Source of the DNA: an uncultured Clostridia bacterium
GTDB taxonomy: Bacteria > Bacillota > Clostridia > TANB77 > CAG-508
NCBI GenBank assembly: GCA_934129895.1
Contig: CAKOWY010000003.1
Coordinates: 1-64,000, forward strand
Direction: 5' to 3'
Length of the DNA stretch: 64,000 nt
Shown here: piece by piece, positions 1 through 9,488 of the stretch
Position numbering within the stretch: the stretch's first letter is position 1
Layout of the letters: every line of letters starts with the position of its first letter
Position numbers and translations under genes: made by a program
Notes under the pieces: generated by a model
Databases searched by the model: none
Told to the model about the DNA's origin: nothing
What the model saw: only the letters and a program-made list of their open reading frames with translations

Positions 1-1106
1 TATACTTTTTCAATATCTTCTCTGTGATTTGAGTGCATTTGTAGAATTCTACCAATTCTTTCTTTTTTATCTTTGCTTGAATTTAAAACTGTAGATCCTG
101 TTTCTAATGTTCCTGAATATACTCTAAAGAAACATAATTTTCCTACGAATGGATCTGTTGCAATTTTAAATGCTAATGCAGCAAATGGTTCTGAATCAGA
201 TGTTTTAGCTTCTGTTTCAACACCATCTAATGTTGTTCCTTTGATATGAGGTATATCTAATGGAGATGGCATATAGTCAACTATTGCATTTAATAATTCT
301 TGTACACCTTTGTTTTTATATGAAGAACCACATGTTACTGGAACGATTTGATTTGCTATTGTTCCTTTTCTTAATGCTTTCTTGATTTCTTCTTCAGATG
401 GCTCTTTTCCATCTAAATAATTCATCATTAATTCTTCATCTTGTTCACATGCAGCCTCAATCATTGTAGTTCTCCATTTTTTAGCTTCTTCTAACATATC
501 TTCTGGAATATCTGTTTCTTCAATTTCTTTTCCTAAATCATCTTTATGGATGAATGCTCTCATTTTAATTAAATCAACAATTCCTTTAAAGTTATCTTCT
601 GCTCCGATTGGTAATTGAACTGGTACTGGATTTGCATGTAATCTATTTTTTAATTGGTCAACGCAAAGCATAAAGTTTGCTCCAACGATATCCATTTTAT
701 TTACATATACCATTCTTGGAACTTGGTATTTATCAGCTTGTCTCCAAACTGTTTCTGTTTGTGGTTGAACTCCACCTTTTGCTGCTAATACTGTAACTGC
801 ACCATCAAGTACTCTTAAAGATCTTTGTACTTCTACTGTAAAGTCAACGTGACCTGGAGTATCAATTATATTGATTCTGTTATTTTTCCAGAAACATGTT
901 GTTGCAGCAGATGTTATTGTTATACCTCTTTCTTGTTCTTGTTCCATCCAGTCCATTGTTGCAGCACCCTCGTGAACTTCTCCTATTTTATGTGTTTTTC
1001 CTGTATAGAATAATATTCTCTCTGTTGTTGTTGTTTTACCAGCATCAATATGAGCCATTATTCCTATATTTCTAGTTCTTTCTAGTGGGTATGCTCTTCC
1101 TGCCAT
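1..1106 (-). CDS. fusA: Elongation factor G, N-terminal part (runs off window start)
   Basis: Translational GTPase that drives ribosomal translocation. The minus-strand reading frame starts with ATG at 1106 behind the strong ribosome site GGAGGG and stays open to the window edge. The first residues are MAGRAYPLERTRNIGIMAHI, followed by the P-loop AHIDAGKTTT, the switch region RGITITSAA, DTPGHVDF and NKMD, all classic EF-G signatures. About 367 residues of an expected 690 are present (G domain and start of domain II). It follows rpsL and rpsG in the usual str-operon order. The identification is certain; the missing C-terminus is due only to the window limit. Confidence 0.97.
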   Translation of the reverse strand, partial: MAGRAYPLERTRNIGIMAHIDAGKTTTTERILFYTGKTHKIGEVHEGAATMDWMEQEQERGITITSAATTCFWKNNRINIIDTPGHVDFTVEVQRSLRVLDGAVTVLAAKGGVQPQTETVWRQADKYQVPRMVYVNKMDIVGANFMLCVDQLKNRLHANPVPVQLPIGAEDNFKGIVDLIKMRAFIHKDDLGKEIEETDIPEDMLEEAKKWRTTMIEAACEQDEELMMNYLDGKEPSEEEIKKALRKGTIANQIVPVTCGSSYKNKGVQELLNAIVDYMPSPLDIPHIKGTTLDGVETEAKTSDSEPFAALAFKIATDPFVGKLCFFRVYSGTLETGSTVLNSSKDKKERIGRILQMHSNHREDIEKV

Positions 1107-1175
1107 GTAATTATTCCCTCCTTTTTTTCATTTTGTGATTGAAATAATTTTTACTCTTTTTTCTCAATCTAAATT

Positions 1176-1646
1176 TTACCATTTATAATGTGCAAATGCT
1201 TTATTAGCTTCTGCCATTCTATGTGTATCTTCTTTCTTCTTGAATGCTCCACCGTTTCCGTTAACAGCATCTATTATTTCACCTGCTAATTTTTCAGCCA
1301 TTGTTTTTTCATGTCTTGTTCTAGCATAAGTTACTAACCATCTTAAACCTAATGTTTGTCTTCTTTCAGGTCTAATTTCTAATGGTACTTGGTATGTTGC
1401 TCCACCAACTCTTCTTGCTTTTACTTCAAGAACTGGCATTACGTTTTCTAATGCTGCTTCAAATACTTCTAAAGGATTTTTTCCTTCTTTTTCTTTTATT
1501 ATATCAAAAGCATCATAAACTATTCCTTGAGCAACTGATTTTTTACCATCTAACATTATGTTGTTAATTAATTTTGTAACAACTTTGCTATTGTATATTG
1601 GATCTGGTAATACATCTCTTTTTGCTATAAATCCTCTTCTTGGCAC
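1176..1646 (-). CDS. rpsG: 30S ribosomal protein S7
   Basis: Primary 16S rRNA-binding protein of the small-subunit head. The 156 residues are full length for the family, beginning MPRRGFIAKRDVLPDP with the conserved blocks ARRVGGATYQVP and ALRWL-type RWLVTYAR. The start codon is GTG at 1646, preceded by AAGGAGTG, so the first residue is Met from GTG. The gene sits between rpsL and fusA, all on the minus strand, in the standard str-operon order with a 69-base gap to fusA. Nothing unusual apart from the GTG start, shared with rpsL. Confidence 0.98.
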   Translation of the reverse strand: MPRRGFIAKRDVLPDPIYNSKVVTKLINNIMLDGKKSVAQGIVYDAFDIIKEKEGKNPLEVFEAALENVMPVLEVKARRVGGATYQVPLEIRPERRQTLGLRWLVTYARTRHEKTMAEKLAGEIIDAVNGNGGAFKKKEDTHRMAEANKAFAHYKW

Positions 1647-1822
1647 TATTCTTCACTCCTTTTCTTTCTGAGATTTGCTCTCTTATTGATGATATCTATA
1701 AGATATCTAAGTTACTCTGAAAATCTATTGATTTTCCGTTTAGTGCTACATAATCTATTCTAAATTTAAGTACCTTAATTTAGTAAGATGTGCATGCACT
1801 ATAAAATAAATCTTTTATCGAT

Positions 1823-2236
1823 TTATTTCTTTGGGCGTTTTGCTCCATATTTTGAACGTCCTTGCATTCTGTCTTTTACACCTGCTGTATCTAATGTTCC
1901 TCTGATAATATGGTATCTAACACCTGGAAGGTCTTTTACTCTTCCTCCTCTGATTAGAACAACACTGTGTTCTTGTAAGTTATGTCCTATTCCTGGGATA
2001 TATGATGTTACTTCATAACCATTTGAAAGTCTAACTCTGGCAACTTTTCTTAAAGCTGAGTTTGGCTTCTTTGGTGTTACTGTTTTTACAACTGTACATA
2101 CACCTCTTTTTTGTGGTGCTTTATTGTCTGTTAATGTTTTATTTTTTGAATTCCATCCATGTTGTAAAGCTGGAGCTGTTGATTTTGTAGTTGTAGATTT
2201 TCTTCCTTTTCTTACTAATTGATTTATTGTTGGCAC
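1823..2236 (-). CDS. rpsL: 30S ribosomal protein S12
   Basis: Decoding-centre protein of the small subunit. It has 137 residues and carries the hallmark TPKKPNSALRKVARVRL, including the lysine associated with streptomycin resistance in its wild-type form, and IPGIGHNLQEHS. Translation starts at GTG (2236) behind AGAGGTG. It is the first gene of the rpsL-rpsG-fusA cluster here. The 176 bases between rpsL and rpsG hold no ORF or clear hairpin that I can see. Confidence 0.98.
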   Translation of the reverse strand: MPTINQLVRKGRKSTTTKSTAPALQHGWNSKNKTLTDNKAPQKRGVCTVVKTVTPKKPNSALRKVARVRLSNGYEVTSYIPGIGHNLQEHSVVLIRGGRVKDLPGVRYHIIRGTLDTAGVKDRMQGRSKYGAKRPKK

Positions 2237-2284
2237 TTAAATTTCACCTCTTTTCCTAATTTTATTTATTTTTAAAATAAATTA

Positions 2285-2320
2285 ACCGCAACCAAATCAA
2301 ATAATTAATTTGCTTGCGGT
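2285..2320 (-). terminator. Hairpin between the 579-aa gene and rpsL
   Basis: An imperfect inverted repeat (outer arms ACCGCAA and TTGCGGT, inner arms AAAT and ATTT) is followed on the minus strand by a T-rich stretch. It lies downstream of the coiled-coil gene and upstream of rpsL, so it could be the terminator of the former or a leader hairpin of the str operon. Confidence 0.5.
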
Positions 2321-2379
2321 GTATATTTTATCATTTTTTTCCTGTAATGTCAATGTTTTTATACTATTTTTTAAAATTA

Positions 2380-4119
2380 TTAGTCTTCAACAACAGGTAA
2401 TGCTTTTGGAGTATTATATTTAAATATTTTTCTTATAAAATATTTTATTTTTCCAATCTTTTTAGTATTACCTACAATTTCAACAACAGAATTTTTGCTA
2501 GCATTCTTTATATTTTTTTGTACAACCTTTAATTCTGCTTTAGAAATTTTAGCTTCACCAATATATAATAAATTATATGTAATTGTTGGTAATACACTTG
2601 CATCATATTCTCCAGAATCAGAGAATGACATTACATAATTATATATTACCTTTTGTGCATCTTGATCATATTTTGTAGCATATCTTTCAAATAATTCTGC
2701 TATTGCAATATCCATTTTCTTAATTGCTGAATTATCTAATTCAACATAAGCATCAGCAGAGTATCTTATTAGCATATTCTTCCAGCCTTCTCTTTCGATT
2801 TTTTCTTTCTTTAAAAGTCCTTCTTTTACAGGATATACTTTTATTGAAGTTCCATCACTTATTTCTGCTTTATATACTAATTCTCCCTCTTCAACTTTAA
2901 CAACAATATTTTTTATTGTTGCAACAGTTTCTTCTTCTGTTTCAAATGACTTTGTATCATCTTCATCAAAAGAAATTATTTCTTGTTCTTTAGCTATTTG
3001 TTCTTCTAATGCTTTTATTATTTCATTATCAATGCTATATTTTTCTTCTTTTGCTTCTGCATTATTATTTTCTTCTATTTTCAAAACATTTTCAGTTTCT
3101 TTTGAAACTTCATTTTGTTCCTCGATATTTTGAACATTTTCAATTGGCTCTATAGTTTCATTTTGTTCTTCTATTTTTTGTACATTTTCATTTAATTCAA
3201 CATTTGTTTTTGTTTCTTCTATATTTTCAGTTGCTTCTTCTTTAAATTCTTCAACTGTTAATGGTTCTACACAAAGCTCATCCAAATTAAATTCTTCTAT
3301 CTTCAATTCTTCTGGCTTAAATTCTTCAACATGTAATTCAGAAATATTTGGTGCATCTTCAAATTCAATTTCATTTGTTTCTTGAACTTGTATGTTTTCT
3401 ACATTTGACATTTCTGCTTCTGTATTAACATTTTGACCACATAATTCTTCAGATACAATATCTTCTTCAATTTCAGAGTTTACTGTTCCTTCTAATTTTT
3501 CAATTGTTTGTTCATTGCATTCTTCAACAGTTTCATCAACATTTTGTATAGATTCTTTTACAGCTTGAGCTTGTTTTTCTTCAGCAACTATTGTTTTTGC
3601 ATTTTTTGAAGAATCATTTTTATTTGTTAATAAATTAATTACATCTCCAATTTGACCATTTTTAACCAATTTTCTAATTTCTAGGCATTGGTCAATTTTT
3701 TGCTTAGTTAAATCAATTTGATGTGTTAATTCTACAACAATTTTCATTTCACTAGTATATATTCCTAATTCTTCAACTTGTGATGTGATTATACGTGTTT
3801 TTCTTACTTCTTCGGCAATCAAGCTATCTATTTGTAAATATAACTGTTCTTTTAATGCAATTAATTTAAAATCTAATTGTTTTTGGAACCATTGACTTTG
3901 ATCACCTAAATCAGCTATTTGTTTACCAAGACAATTTACTTCTGCCCATATTTCTTCATTGTTTTCTATTTTGTTATAAGCTTTTTTTGCATTTCTTTCT
4001 TCTGCTAATTCATTTCTTTTGAATTCTATTTCACTTATTTGTTTCTTTAAATTATTTTTTTCTTCGACAAAGTTTTTTAAATTATTTATAATTTCTTCCA
4101 TCATATCAAACCTAGCCAT
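2380..4119 (-). CDS. Glu-rich coiled-coil protein of unknown function
   Basis: I do not recognise this 579-residue protein. Residues 1-150 are strongly heptad-like and charged, suggesting a long coiled coil. Residues about 190-400 are extremely rich in Glu, Asn, Ile and Val and contain loose repeats around VQKIEEQNE, NIEEQNE and LKIEENN. The last 180 residues look globular (KVYPVKEGLLKKEKIEREGW, then a mixed helical tail). There is no signal peptide or membrane segment, so it is probably cytoplasmic. The gene is monocistronic, with its own promoter at 4184-4212. The ribosome site is weak; Met-6 is an alternative start. The repeats could serve as a flexible linker between the coiled coil and the C-terminal domain. 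Confidence 0.6.
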   Translation of the reverse strand: MARFDMMEEIINNLKNFVEEKNNLKKQISEIEFKRNELAEERNAKKAYNKIENNEEIWAEVNCLGKQIADLGDQSQWFQKQLDFKLIALKEQLYLQIDSLIAEEVRKTRIITSQVEELGIYTSEMKIVVELTHQIDLTKQKIDQCLEIRKLVKNGQIGDVINLLTNKNDSSKNAKTIVAEEKQAQAVKESIQNVDETVEECNEQTIEKLEGTVNSEIEEDIVSEELCGQNVNTEAEMSNVENIQVQETNEIEFEDAPNISELHVEEFKPEELKIEEFNLDELCVEPLTVEEFKEEATENIEETKTNVELNENVQKIEEQNETIEPIENVQNIEEQNEVSKETENVLKIEENNNAEAKEEKYSIDNEIIKALEEQIAKEQEIISFDEDDTKSFETEEETVATIKNIVVKVEEGELVYKAEISDGTSIKVYPVKEGLLKKEKIEREGWKNMLIRYSADAYVELDNSAIKKMDIAIAELFERYATKYDQDAQKVIYNYVMSFSDSGEYDASVLPTITYNLLYIGEAKISKAELKVVQKNIKNASKNSVVEIVGNTKKIGKIKYFIRKIFKYNTPKALPVVED

Positions 4120-4183
4120 ATTAAGCTTTTTTGCCTGCTTAACATTTTCCTTTCTTTTGTTATCCGCTTTCTATTCAGTTCAT

Positions 4184-4212
4184 ATTCTATCATAACGATT
4201 TTTTTATTGCAA
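4184..4212 (-). promoter_or_regulatory. Sigma-A-type promoter for the 579-aa gene
   Basis: On the minus strand TTGCAA and TAGAAT are separated by 17 bases, about 65 bases upstream of the start codon and just downstream of the trmFO terminator. Confidence 0.6.
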
Positions 4213-4260
4213 GTGTTTTTTATCATTTTTTTGTTTTTTTTATCTAATTATGAAAAAAAT

Positions 4261-4301
4261 AGTAAATATATCAAAAAAAATGTTTTTTTGATATATTTAC
4301 T
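4261..4301 (-). terminator. Intrinsic terminator after trmFO
   Basis: A perfect 19-base inverted repeat (AGTAAATATATC plus an A-run and its complement) with a 3-base loop is followed on the minus strand by ATTTTTTT. It starts 4 bases past the trmFO stop codon. Confidence 0.85.
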
Positions 4302-4305
4302 ACTA

Positions 4306-5649
4306 TTATAAATTTTGAATTGCTCTATCTGCTAATTTACTATATTTTACTTTTTTATCTCTTATTTTTTCATCCAATGGTGGCAATATTCCAAAATTAG
4401 CATTCATTGGTTGGAATTTATCATTTGGTGTAGAAATATAATTTGCAAGTGCACCTATCATTGTTAAATTTGAAAAAATAATCTTATCTTTTCCTTGAAT
4501 TTGAGAAATTGCATTTAAAGCTGCTACCATCCCAGAAGAAATTGATTCTACATATCCTTCAACTCCTGTAATTTGTCCAGCAAAATATATATTATTATTT
4601 TGCTTAAAATTATAAGTATTATCAAGTAATACTGTTGAATTTATATATGTATTTCTATGCATAACTCCATATTTTACAAATTCTGCATCTTTTAAACCAG
4701 GTATCATAGAAAACACCCTTTTCTGTTCTCCATATTTTAAATTTGTTTGAAATCCAACAATATTATATATACTTCCAAATTTATCATCTTGTCTTAATTG
4801 TACAACAGCATAAGGTCTTCTTCCTGTTCTTGGATCATCAAATCCAACTGGTTTTAATGGCCCAAATCTCAATGTATCAATTCCTCTTTTTGCCATAATT
4901 TCAATTGGCATACATCCTTCGAATATTTCTTTTTTTTCGAATTCATGTAATGTAACAACTTCTGCATTTATTAATTCATTTACAAATTGTTCATATTCAT
5001 CTTCATCTAATGGAAGATTTATATAACTTGCTTCTTGTTTTGCTATTCTATTTTTCCATTCTTCAATTGTTTCATTTTTTCCTTTTTCTTGATCATACCT
5101 ATTTCCAAAAAAAGCTATATTAAAATCAACACTTTCTTTTGTTACAATTGGAGCAGCAGCATCATAAAAATACAATTTATCTTGTCCTGTTATTTTTAGT
5201 ATTTCTTTTGAAAGACCTTCAGAAGTAAGCGGACCAGTTGCAATTATTACAATTCCATCTTTTACAATTGCTTCTATCTCTACAACTTCTTCATTAATTA
5301 TTTCAATTAATGGATTATTTTTTATCTCTTTTGTAACTTTTTCAGCAAAAATTTCTCTATCAACTGCTAATGCCTGTCCAGCTGGAACCTGTGTTTCATC
5401 AGCGATTCTTATTAATAATGAATCTAACTTTCTTAATTCTTCTTTTAATAATCCTGCTGCATTTGTATGTAAATTAGACTTAAAAGAATTGCTACATACA
5501 ATTTCTGCTAAATTCTCATTATTATGTGCTTCTGTATATTTTTTTGGCTTCATCTCATATAACTTTACTTTTATACCTTTTTTGGCTATTTGATAAGCCG
5601 CTTCACATCCAGCTAATCCACCACCAATTACTGTTATATAATCTTTCAT
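4306..5649 (-). CDS. trmFO: Folate/FAD-dependent tRNA uracil-54 methyltransferase TrmFO
   Basis: Forms ribothymidine 54 in the T-loop of tRNAs using methylenetetrahydrofolate and FADH2. The 447 residues match the family length. The N-terminal dinucleotide motif VIGGGLAGCEAA binds FAD, and the two functional cysteines lie in CSNSFKSN (about residue 52) and GCMPIE (about residue 246). RPYAVVQLR and AGQITGVEGY are also typical. The start follows AAGGAGAG closely. It is 12 bases downstream of the SNF2 helicase gene, so the two are co-transcribed from the promoter at 9043-9071, and a strong terminator follows. Confidence 0.97.
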   Translation of the reverse strand: MKDYITVIGGGLAGCEAAYQIAKKGIKVKLYEMKPKKYTEAHNNENLAEIVCSNSFKSNLHTNAAGLLKEELRKLDSLLIRIADETQVPAGQALAVDREIFAEKVTKEIKNNPLIEIINEEVVEIEAIVKDGIVIIATGPLTSEGLSKEILKITGQDKLYFYDAAAPIVTKESVDFNIAFFGNRYDQEKGKNETIEEWKNRIAKQEASYINLPLDEDEYEQFVNELINAEVVTLHEFEKKEIFEGCMPIEIMAKRGIDTLRFGPLKPVGFDDPRTGRRPYAVVQLRQDDKFGSIYNIVGFQTNLKYGEQKRVFSMIPGLKDAEFVKYGVMHRNTYINSTVLLDNTYNFKQNNNIYFAGQITGVEGYVESISSGMVAALNAISQIQGKDKIIFSNLTMIGALANYISTPNDKFQPMNANFGILPPLDEKIRDKKVKYSKLADRAIQNL

Positions 5650-5661
5650 ATTCTCTCCTTT

Positions 5662-8600
5662 TTATTCAAATAATTTCATAATATCTTCTTTTGATAATTT
5701 TCCAATAAATGATGTTTTTGTATCAAGCATATTATCAATTAATTGTGATTTCTTTTGTTGTAATTCATATATTTTTTCTTCAATTGAGTTTTGAGTAATA
5801 AGCTTATATACCTGAACATTATTTTTTTGTCCTATTCTATATGCTCTATCTGTTGCTTGATTTTCGGCAGATGCATTCCACCAAGGATCATAATGTATAA
5901 CCATGTCAGCACCTGTTAAGTTTAAACCTGTTCCACCTGCTTTTAATGATATTAAAAATACTTTTATTTCTTTATTATCATTAAATTCATCTACCATTCT
6001 TATTCTCTCATCTACTTTAGTTGCCCCTGTCAATTTGAAAAAGTTAATTTTTCTATCTTTTAATTCTCTTTCTATTATTTCAAACATTGATGTATAACCA
6101 GAGAATAATAAAATTTTATGACCTGCTTCAACCGCATCATTAACAATTTCTATACATTGCTCAAGCTTACTACTTCCACCATCATAATCCTTTATAAACA
6201 AACTAGGATGACAGCAAATTTGTCTCAATCTTGTAAGTGCTGCTAATACTTGTATATGACTTCTTTCTAATCCATTAATTTGAATTGTTTCTGCAACTTC
6301 TTTCTTTGCTTGAGCTAAATATGTTAAATATATTTTTTGTTGCTCGTCTTTCATTTGATTATTTAAAACAGTTATAGTTTTTTCTGGAAGTTCTGTTAAT
6401 ACTTGTTTCTTTGTCCTTCTTAATACAAATGGTTCTATTAACATTTTTAATTTTTTTAATGCTTTTTCATCATTTTCTTTTACAATTGGTGATTCATATT
6501 CTGATTTAAACTTTTTATAATTAAATAAATATCCTGGCATAATAAAATCAAATATTGACCATAATTCTGCCAATGAGTTTTCTATAGGTGTTCCTGTTAA
6601 TGCATATCTCGTATCTGCTTTTATTTCCTTTACAACTTTTGCATTTTGAGTATTACTATTTTTCAAATATTGAGCTTCATCAGCAATTGCATATCTAAAT
6701 TGATATTTCATTTCTTTATATACTTCAATATCTCTTTTTAGTAAATCATAAGATGTAATAACTATGTCATAATCATTTATTTGAGATATTTGCATTTTTC
6801 TTTCTTCTGCATTTCCTCTAATTACTAATGTTTTTAATCCATTTGTAAATTTTTTTGATTCATTTTGCCAATTTAATGCTAATGAACTTGGACATATAAC
6901 TATTGAGGCTCTTCTTTCTTTTTCTTGATCAACATATCCTGCAATAATTGATAACATTTGTACAGTTTTTCCTAATCCCATGTCATCAGCTAAAATTCCA
7001 CCAAACTTATAATTATCTATTGATTTCAACCACTTATATCCTATTTTTTGATAATATCTTAATATATTTTCTAAAGATTGTGGGATTTCTATATCTTGCT
7101 CATTATTTTCAACATCTAACGAATTAACAACTTTTTTATATTCTGAATTTTTTATTATTTGCGTATTATTTATAGATTTTAATAATTGGTTTAAATATAA
7201 TGTTCTATTTACTGGAAGTTTTATTGTTTCTTTTTCCAATTCACTATAACTTAAATTCATTCCAGACATTAATTTATCTAAGAATTCAAGATCTTCATTT
7301 TCTTCTAAACTTACAAAGCTTCCATCTTTTAATTTATGATATTTTTTCTTTAAATTATATTTTGACATTATTTCTTGCAATTCATTAATATCTATATTTA
7401 ATTTTTCAAAGTCGATTGTTAATAAATCATTTTCAACTTTAACACCAATTCCACCAATTTTTGGTTGTTTTATTTGTTTTGATTTGAAATTATCTGTTAC
7501 CATTACTTCAAATACTTGCATATAGTTATTTATCTCATTTGATAAAAAATTATAAATTTTATCTTCATCTGGCAATATAAAGCATTCTTTTGTTTCATAA
7601 AATAAAAAGCCAGTTTTTCTAAACATATTTACTGCCTTATTTTCAGCAATCATATCTCTAGGATATTTCAAACTTATTTTACTTTGTAATGGATTAAATT
7701 CATCATCACCATAGCAAAATTTTATTTCTGCAATTATTCTTTCATTTTCATCAAAATCTAAAAACATTTTTACACCAAGTTTTTTGGGCTTATATTGTTC
7801 AATATCTTGTTCGTCGATTTCATTAAATTCAATATATTTTTTTAATCTTGGAATTATTACTGAAAATAATTGTGGTAATTGTTCTTTTTCAAAAATTATT
7901 TCCGTCAAATAATTTTCTTTAAATAATTTTAAAATTTTTATTACAGCATTTTCATATTCTTTACTACATTTATATAATGTTTCCTTAAATAAAATATATT
8001 GATTTTTGCTTCCTGAAAGTATCTTAATGTCTTTTATTATATTAACATTGTTATTTAATACTATTTTATACTCGTTGTTATCAATTTTTTTGACACAAAA
8101 AAACAATTGTGGATTTTCCTCTGAAAATTTTATAACACTATCTCCATCTTCACATTGAAAGGCTACATTTCTATCTTTTAACAATTCAAAAAGTTCATCT
8201 AATGTTGATTCATTAATTGAAATATAAGATTCATCTAATGCTTTTCCATAATATCTAAAATTTGTATTTGCATTTGAATTAACAAAACTAAGTGTTTCTA
8301 TATTTTTTAACATGAATTCTAATATTTCTTGGTCTGCTTCTGAAAATACTTCTTTTGTATGTATAAATTCCAAATTATTCCCATATTTAAATTTTTCTGA
8401 TTTTTTCATTCTTTCATAAAATTCAACAAGATTTTTTATTTTATACATTCTTTTATCGCCAATTTTAAATTCAACTTTTAATGTTGAATAGTACTTATCA
8501 TATATTATTTTAGGTTCAATTCTTATTTTATTTATATTTTCTTCTTCCTTTTTTTCTTCTGTTTCATGCATTTCTTCTTCATATAATTCATTTACTATTC

Positions 8601-8982
8601 TCTCAAAACTTTTATATTTTATTTTTGATCTTAATTTTCTATTAACATCTACTTTATTTTCTGATAAAAGCATTTTTTGATATTTAGGATTTTCATCAAA
8701 TTCCATCATAGTTGCTATTATATGTTTACAAGCTGCATATCTTCCTCTATAATCTTGACATTCACATGTTATATCACTTATTTCTCCACTTTCAACAAAT
8801 ATATTAGTTCTATATATTTCCTGTCCTGTTACTTCTCCTGTAATTTCAAAATTTCCTTTATTTGTATAATTTATTTTTGTGATATTTACTTTATTTGTTT
8901 TGGTATATATCCTTGCTTTTTGGACTCTTTCTGTTCCTGCATTTTCAAATAATTCATCTTTTATTTTTTCATCTATTAGCAT
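5662..8982 (-). CDS. SNF2-family helicase with N-terminal SWIM zinc finger
   Basis: A 1106-residue DNA-dependent ATPase of the bacterial SNF2/Rad54-like group. The SWIM zinc finger (CECQDYRGRYAACKH) is at about 73-88, followed by a long SNF2-associated region. The helicase core has Walker A DDMGLGKT at about 665, DEAQ as motif II, LTGTPIENS as motif III, and the C-terminal lobe motifs SLKAGGTGLNLTGAD and ATDRAYRIGQ. Such proteins remodel protein-DNA or RNA polymerase complexes; the exact role here is unknown. It is the first gene of an operon with trmFO. ATG at 8982 follows GAAAGGATA. Confidence 0.93.
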   Translation of the reverse strand: MLIDEKIKDELFENAGTERVQKARIYTKTNKVNITKINYTNKGNFEITGEVTGQEIYRTNIFVESGEISDITCECQDYRGRYAACKHIIATMMEFDENPKYQKMLLSENKVDVNRKLRSKIKYKSFERIVNELYEEEMHETEEKKEEENINKIRIEPKIIYDKYYSTLKVEFKIGDKRMYKIKNLVEFYERMKKSEKFKYGNNLEFIHTKEVFSEADQEILEFMLKNIETLSFVNSNANTNFRYYGKALDESYISINESTLDELFELLKDRNVAFQCEDGDSVIKFSEENPQLFFCVKKIDNNEYKIVLNNNVNIIKDIKILSGSKNQYILFKETLYKCSKEYENAVIKILKLFKENYLTEIIFEKEQLPQLFSVIIPRLKKYIEFNEIDEQDIEQYKPKKLGVKMFLDFDENERIIAEIKFCYGDDEFNPLQSKISLKYPRDMIAENKAVNMFRKTGFLFYETKECFILPDEDKIYNFLSNEINNYMQVFEVMVTDNFKSKQIKQPKIGGIGVKVENDLLTIDFEKLNIDINELQEIMSKYNLKKKYHKLKDGSFVSLEENEDLEFLDKLMSGMNLSYSELEKETIKLPVNRTLYLNQLLKSINNTQIIKNSEYKKVVNSLDVENNEQDIEIPQSLENILRYYQKIGYKWLKSIDNYKFGGILADDMGLGKTVQMLSIIAGYVDQEKERRASIVICPSSLALNWQNESKKFTNGLKTLVIRGNAEERKMQISQINDYDIVITSYDLLKRDIEVYKEMKYQFRYAIADEAQYLKNSNTQNAKVVKEIKADTRYALTGTPIENSLAELWSIFDFIMPGYLFNYKKFKSEYESPIVKENDEKALKKLKMLIEPFVLRRTKKQVLTELPEKTITVLNNQMKDEQQKIYLTYLAQAKKEVAETIQINGLERSHIQVLAALTRLRQICCHPSLFIKDYDGGSSKLEQCIEIVNDAVEAGHKILLFSGYTSMFEIIERELKDRKINFFKLTGATKVDERIRMVDEFNDNKEIKVFLISLKAGGTGLNLTGADMVIHYDPWWNASAENQATDRAYRIGQKNNVQVYKLITQNSIEEKIYELQQKKSQLIDNMLDTKTSFIGKLSKEDIMKLFE

Positions 8983-9042
8983 ATCACTAAATATCCTTTC
9001 AAGTAAAAATTATTCTTTACCTAGTTATTTTCTTGAGGTTAT

Positions 9043-9071
9043 ATTATAAATCATTTTTATTAAATTTGCAA
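9043..9071 (-). promoter_or_regulatory. Promoter of the SNF2-trmFO operon
   Basis: TTGCAA and TATAAT on the minus strand with a 17-base spacer, about 60 bases before the helicase start codon. Confidence 0.75.
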
Positions 9072-9152
9072 GTATTATATATCTTTTTCATCATGCTCTT
9101 TTAGAGTATATTTTTTATTACCGGTGGTATTTAGCAACTTAAACTTTCTGAG

Positions 9153-9187
9153 TTTTTTGATATCATAAGCTATATTGTATCAAAAAA
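9153..9187. promoter_or_regulatory. Inverted repeat upstream of the XRE gene (possible operator)
   Basis: Two 10-base arms, TTTTTTGATA and TATCAAAAAA, are separated by 15 bases and end 12 bases before the start codon of the helix-turn-helix gene. The position fits an autoregulatory operator; a 5' UTR stem is the alternative. Confidence 0.45.
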
Positions 9188-9199
9188 TGAGGTTATTAT

Positions 9200-9448
9200 A
9201 TGGAAAAATTAATAAAAAAAGATATATACTATCTGGTTGGTCAAAATATAAGAAAACAAAGAAAATTAAAAAATTTTACTCAACTTCAACTAGCTGAAAA
9301 ATCATTTTTCAGTTATGAGTTTATACGAAAAATTGAATCTAAAAGTTCTTGTAGAAATACATTTTCTTTAGATACTGTTGATAAAATAGCTAAAGCTCTT
9401 GATATTGACATTAGAGTGTTATTTAATCCATTAGATAATGATAATTAA
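9200..9448 (+). CDS. XRE-family helix-turn-helix regulator
   Basis: A small 82-residue DNA-binding protein consisting almost only of a Cro/CI-type HTH domain: IRKQRKLKNFTQLQLAEKS is helix 1-2, SYEFIRKIES the recognition helix, and VDKIAKALDIDIRVLF the closing helices. ATG at 9200 follows GAGG with normal spacing. It diverges from the SNF2-trmFO operon and converges on rdgB, with a shared terminator. The inverted repeat just upstream suggests autoregulation. Its targets cannot be told from the sequence. Confidence 0.88.
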   Translation: MEKLIKKDIYYLVGQNIRKQRKLKNFTQLQLAEKSFFSYEFIRKIESKSSCRNTFSLDTVDKIAKALDIDIRVLFNPLDNDN

Positions 9449-9484
9449 AAAAAGTTAGAAATTCACATTTTTTCTAACTTTTTA
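9449..9484. terminator. Bidirectional terminator between the XRE gene and rdgB
   Basis: The stem AAAAAGTTAGAAA with TTTCTAACTTTTT has A/T runs on both sides and lies between convergent stop codons. Confidence 0.8.
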
Positions 9485-9488
9485 TTTT

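Noticed and set aside
3040..3330. CRISPR or tandem repeat array in the Glu-rich gene
   Set aside because: The repetition is at the protein level, degenerate and within an open frame; no direct repeats with spacers were seen anywhere in the window.
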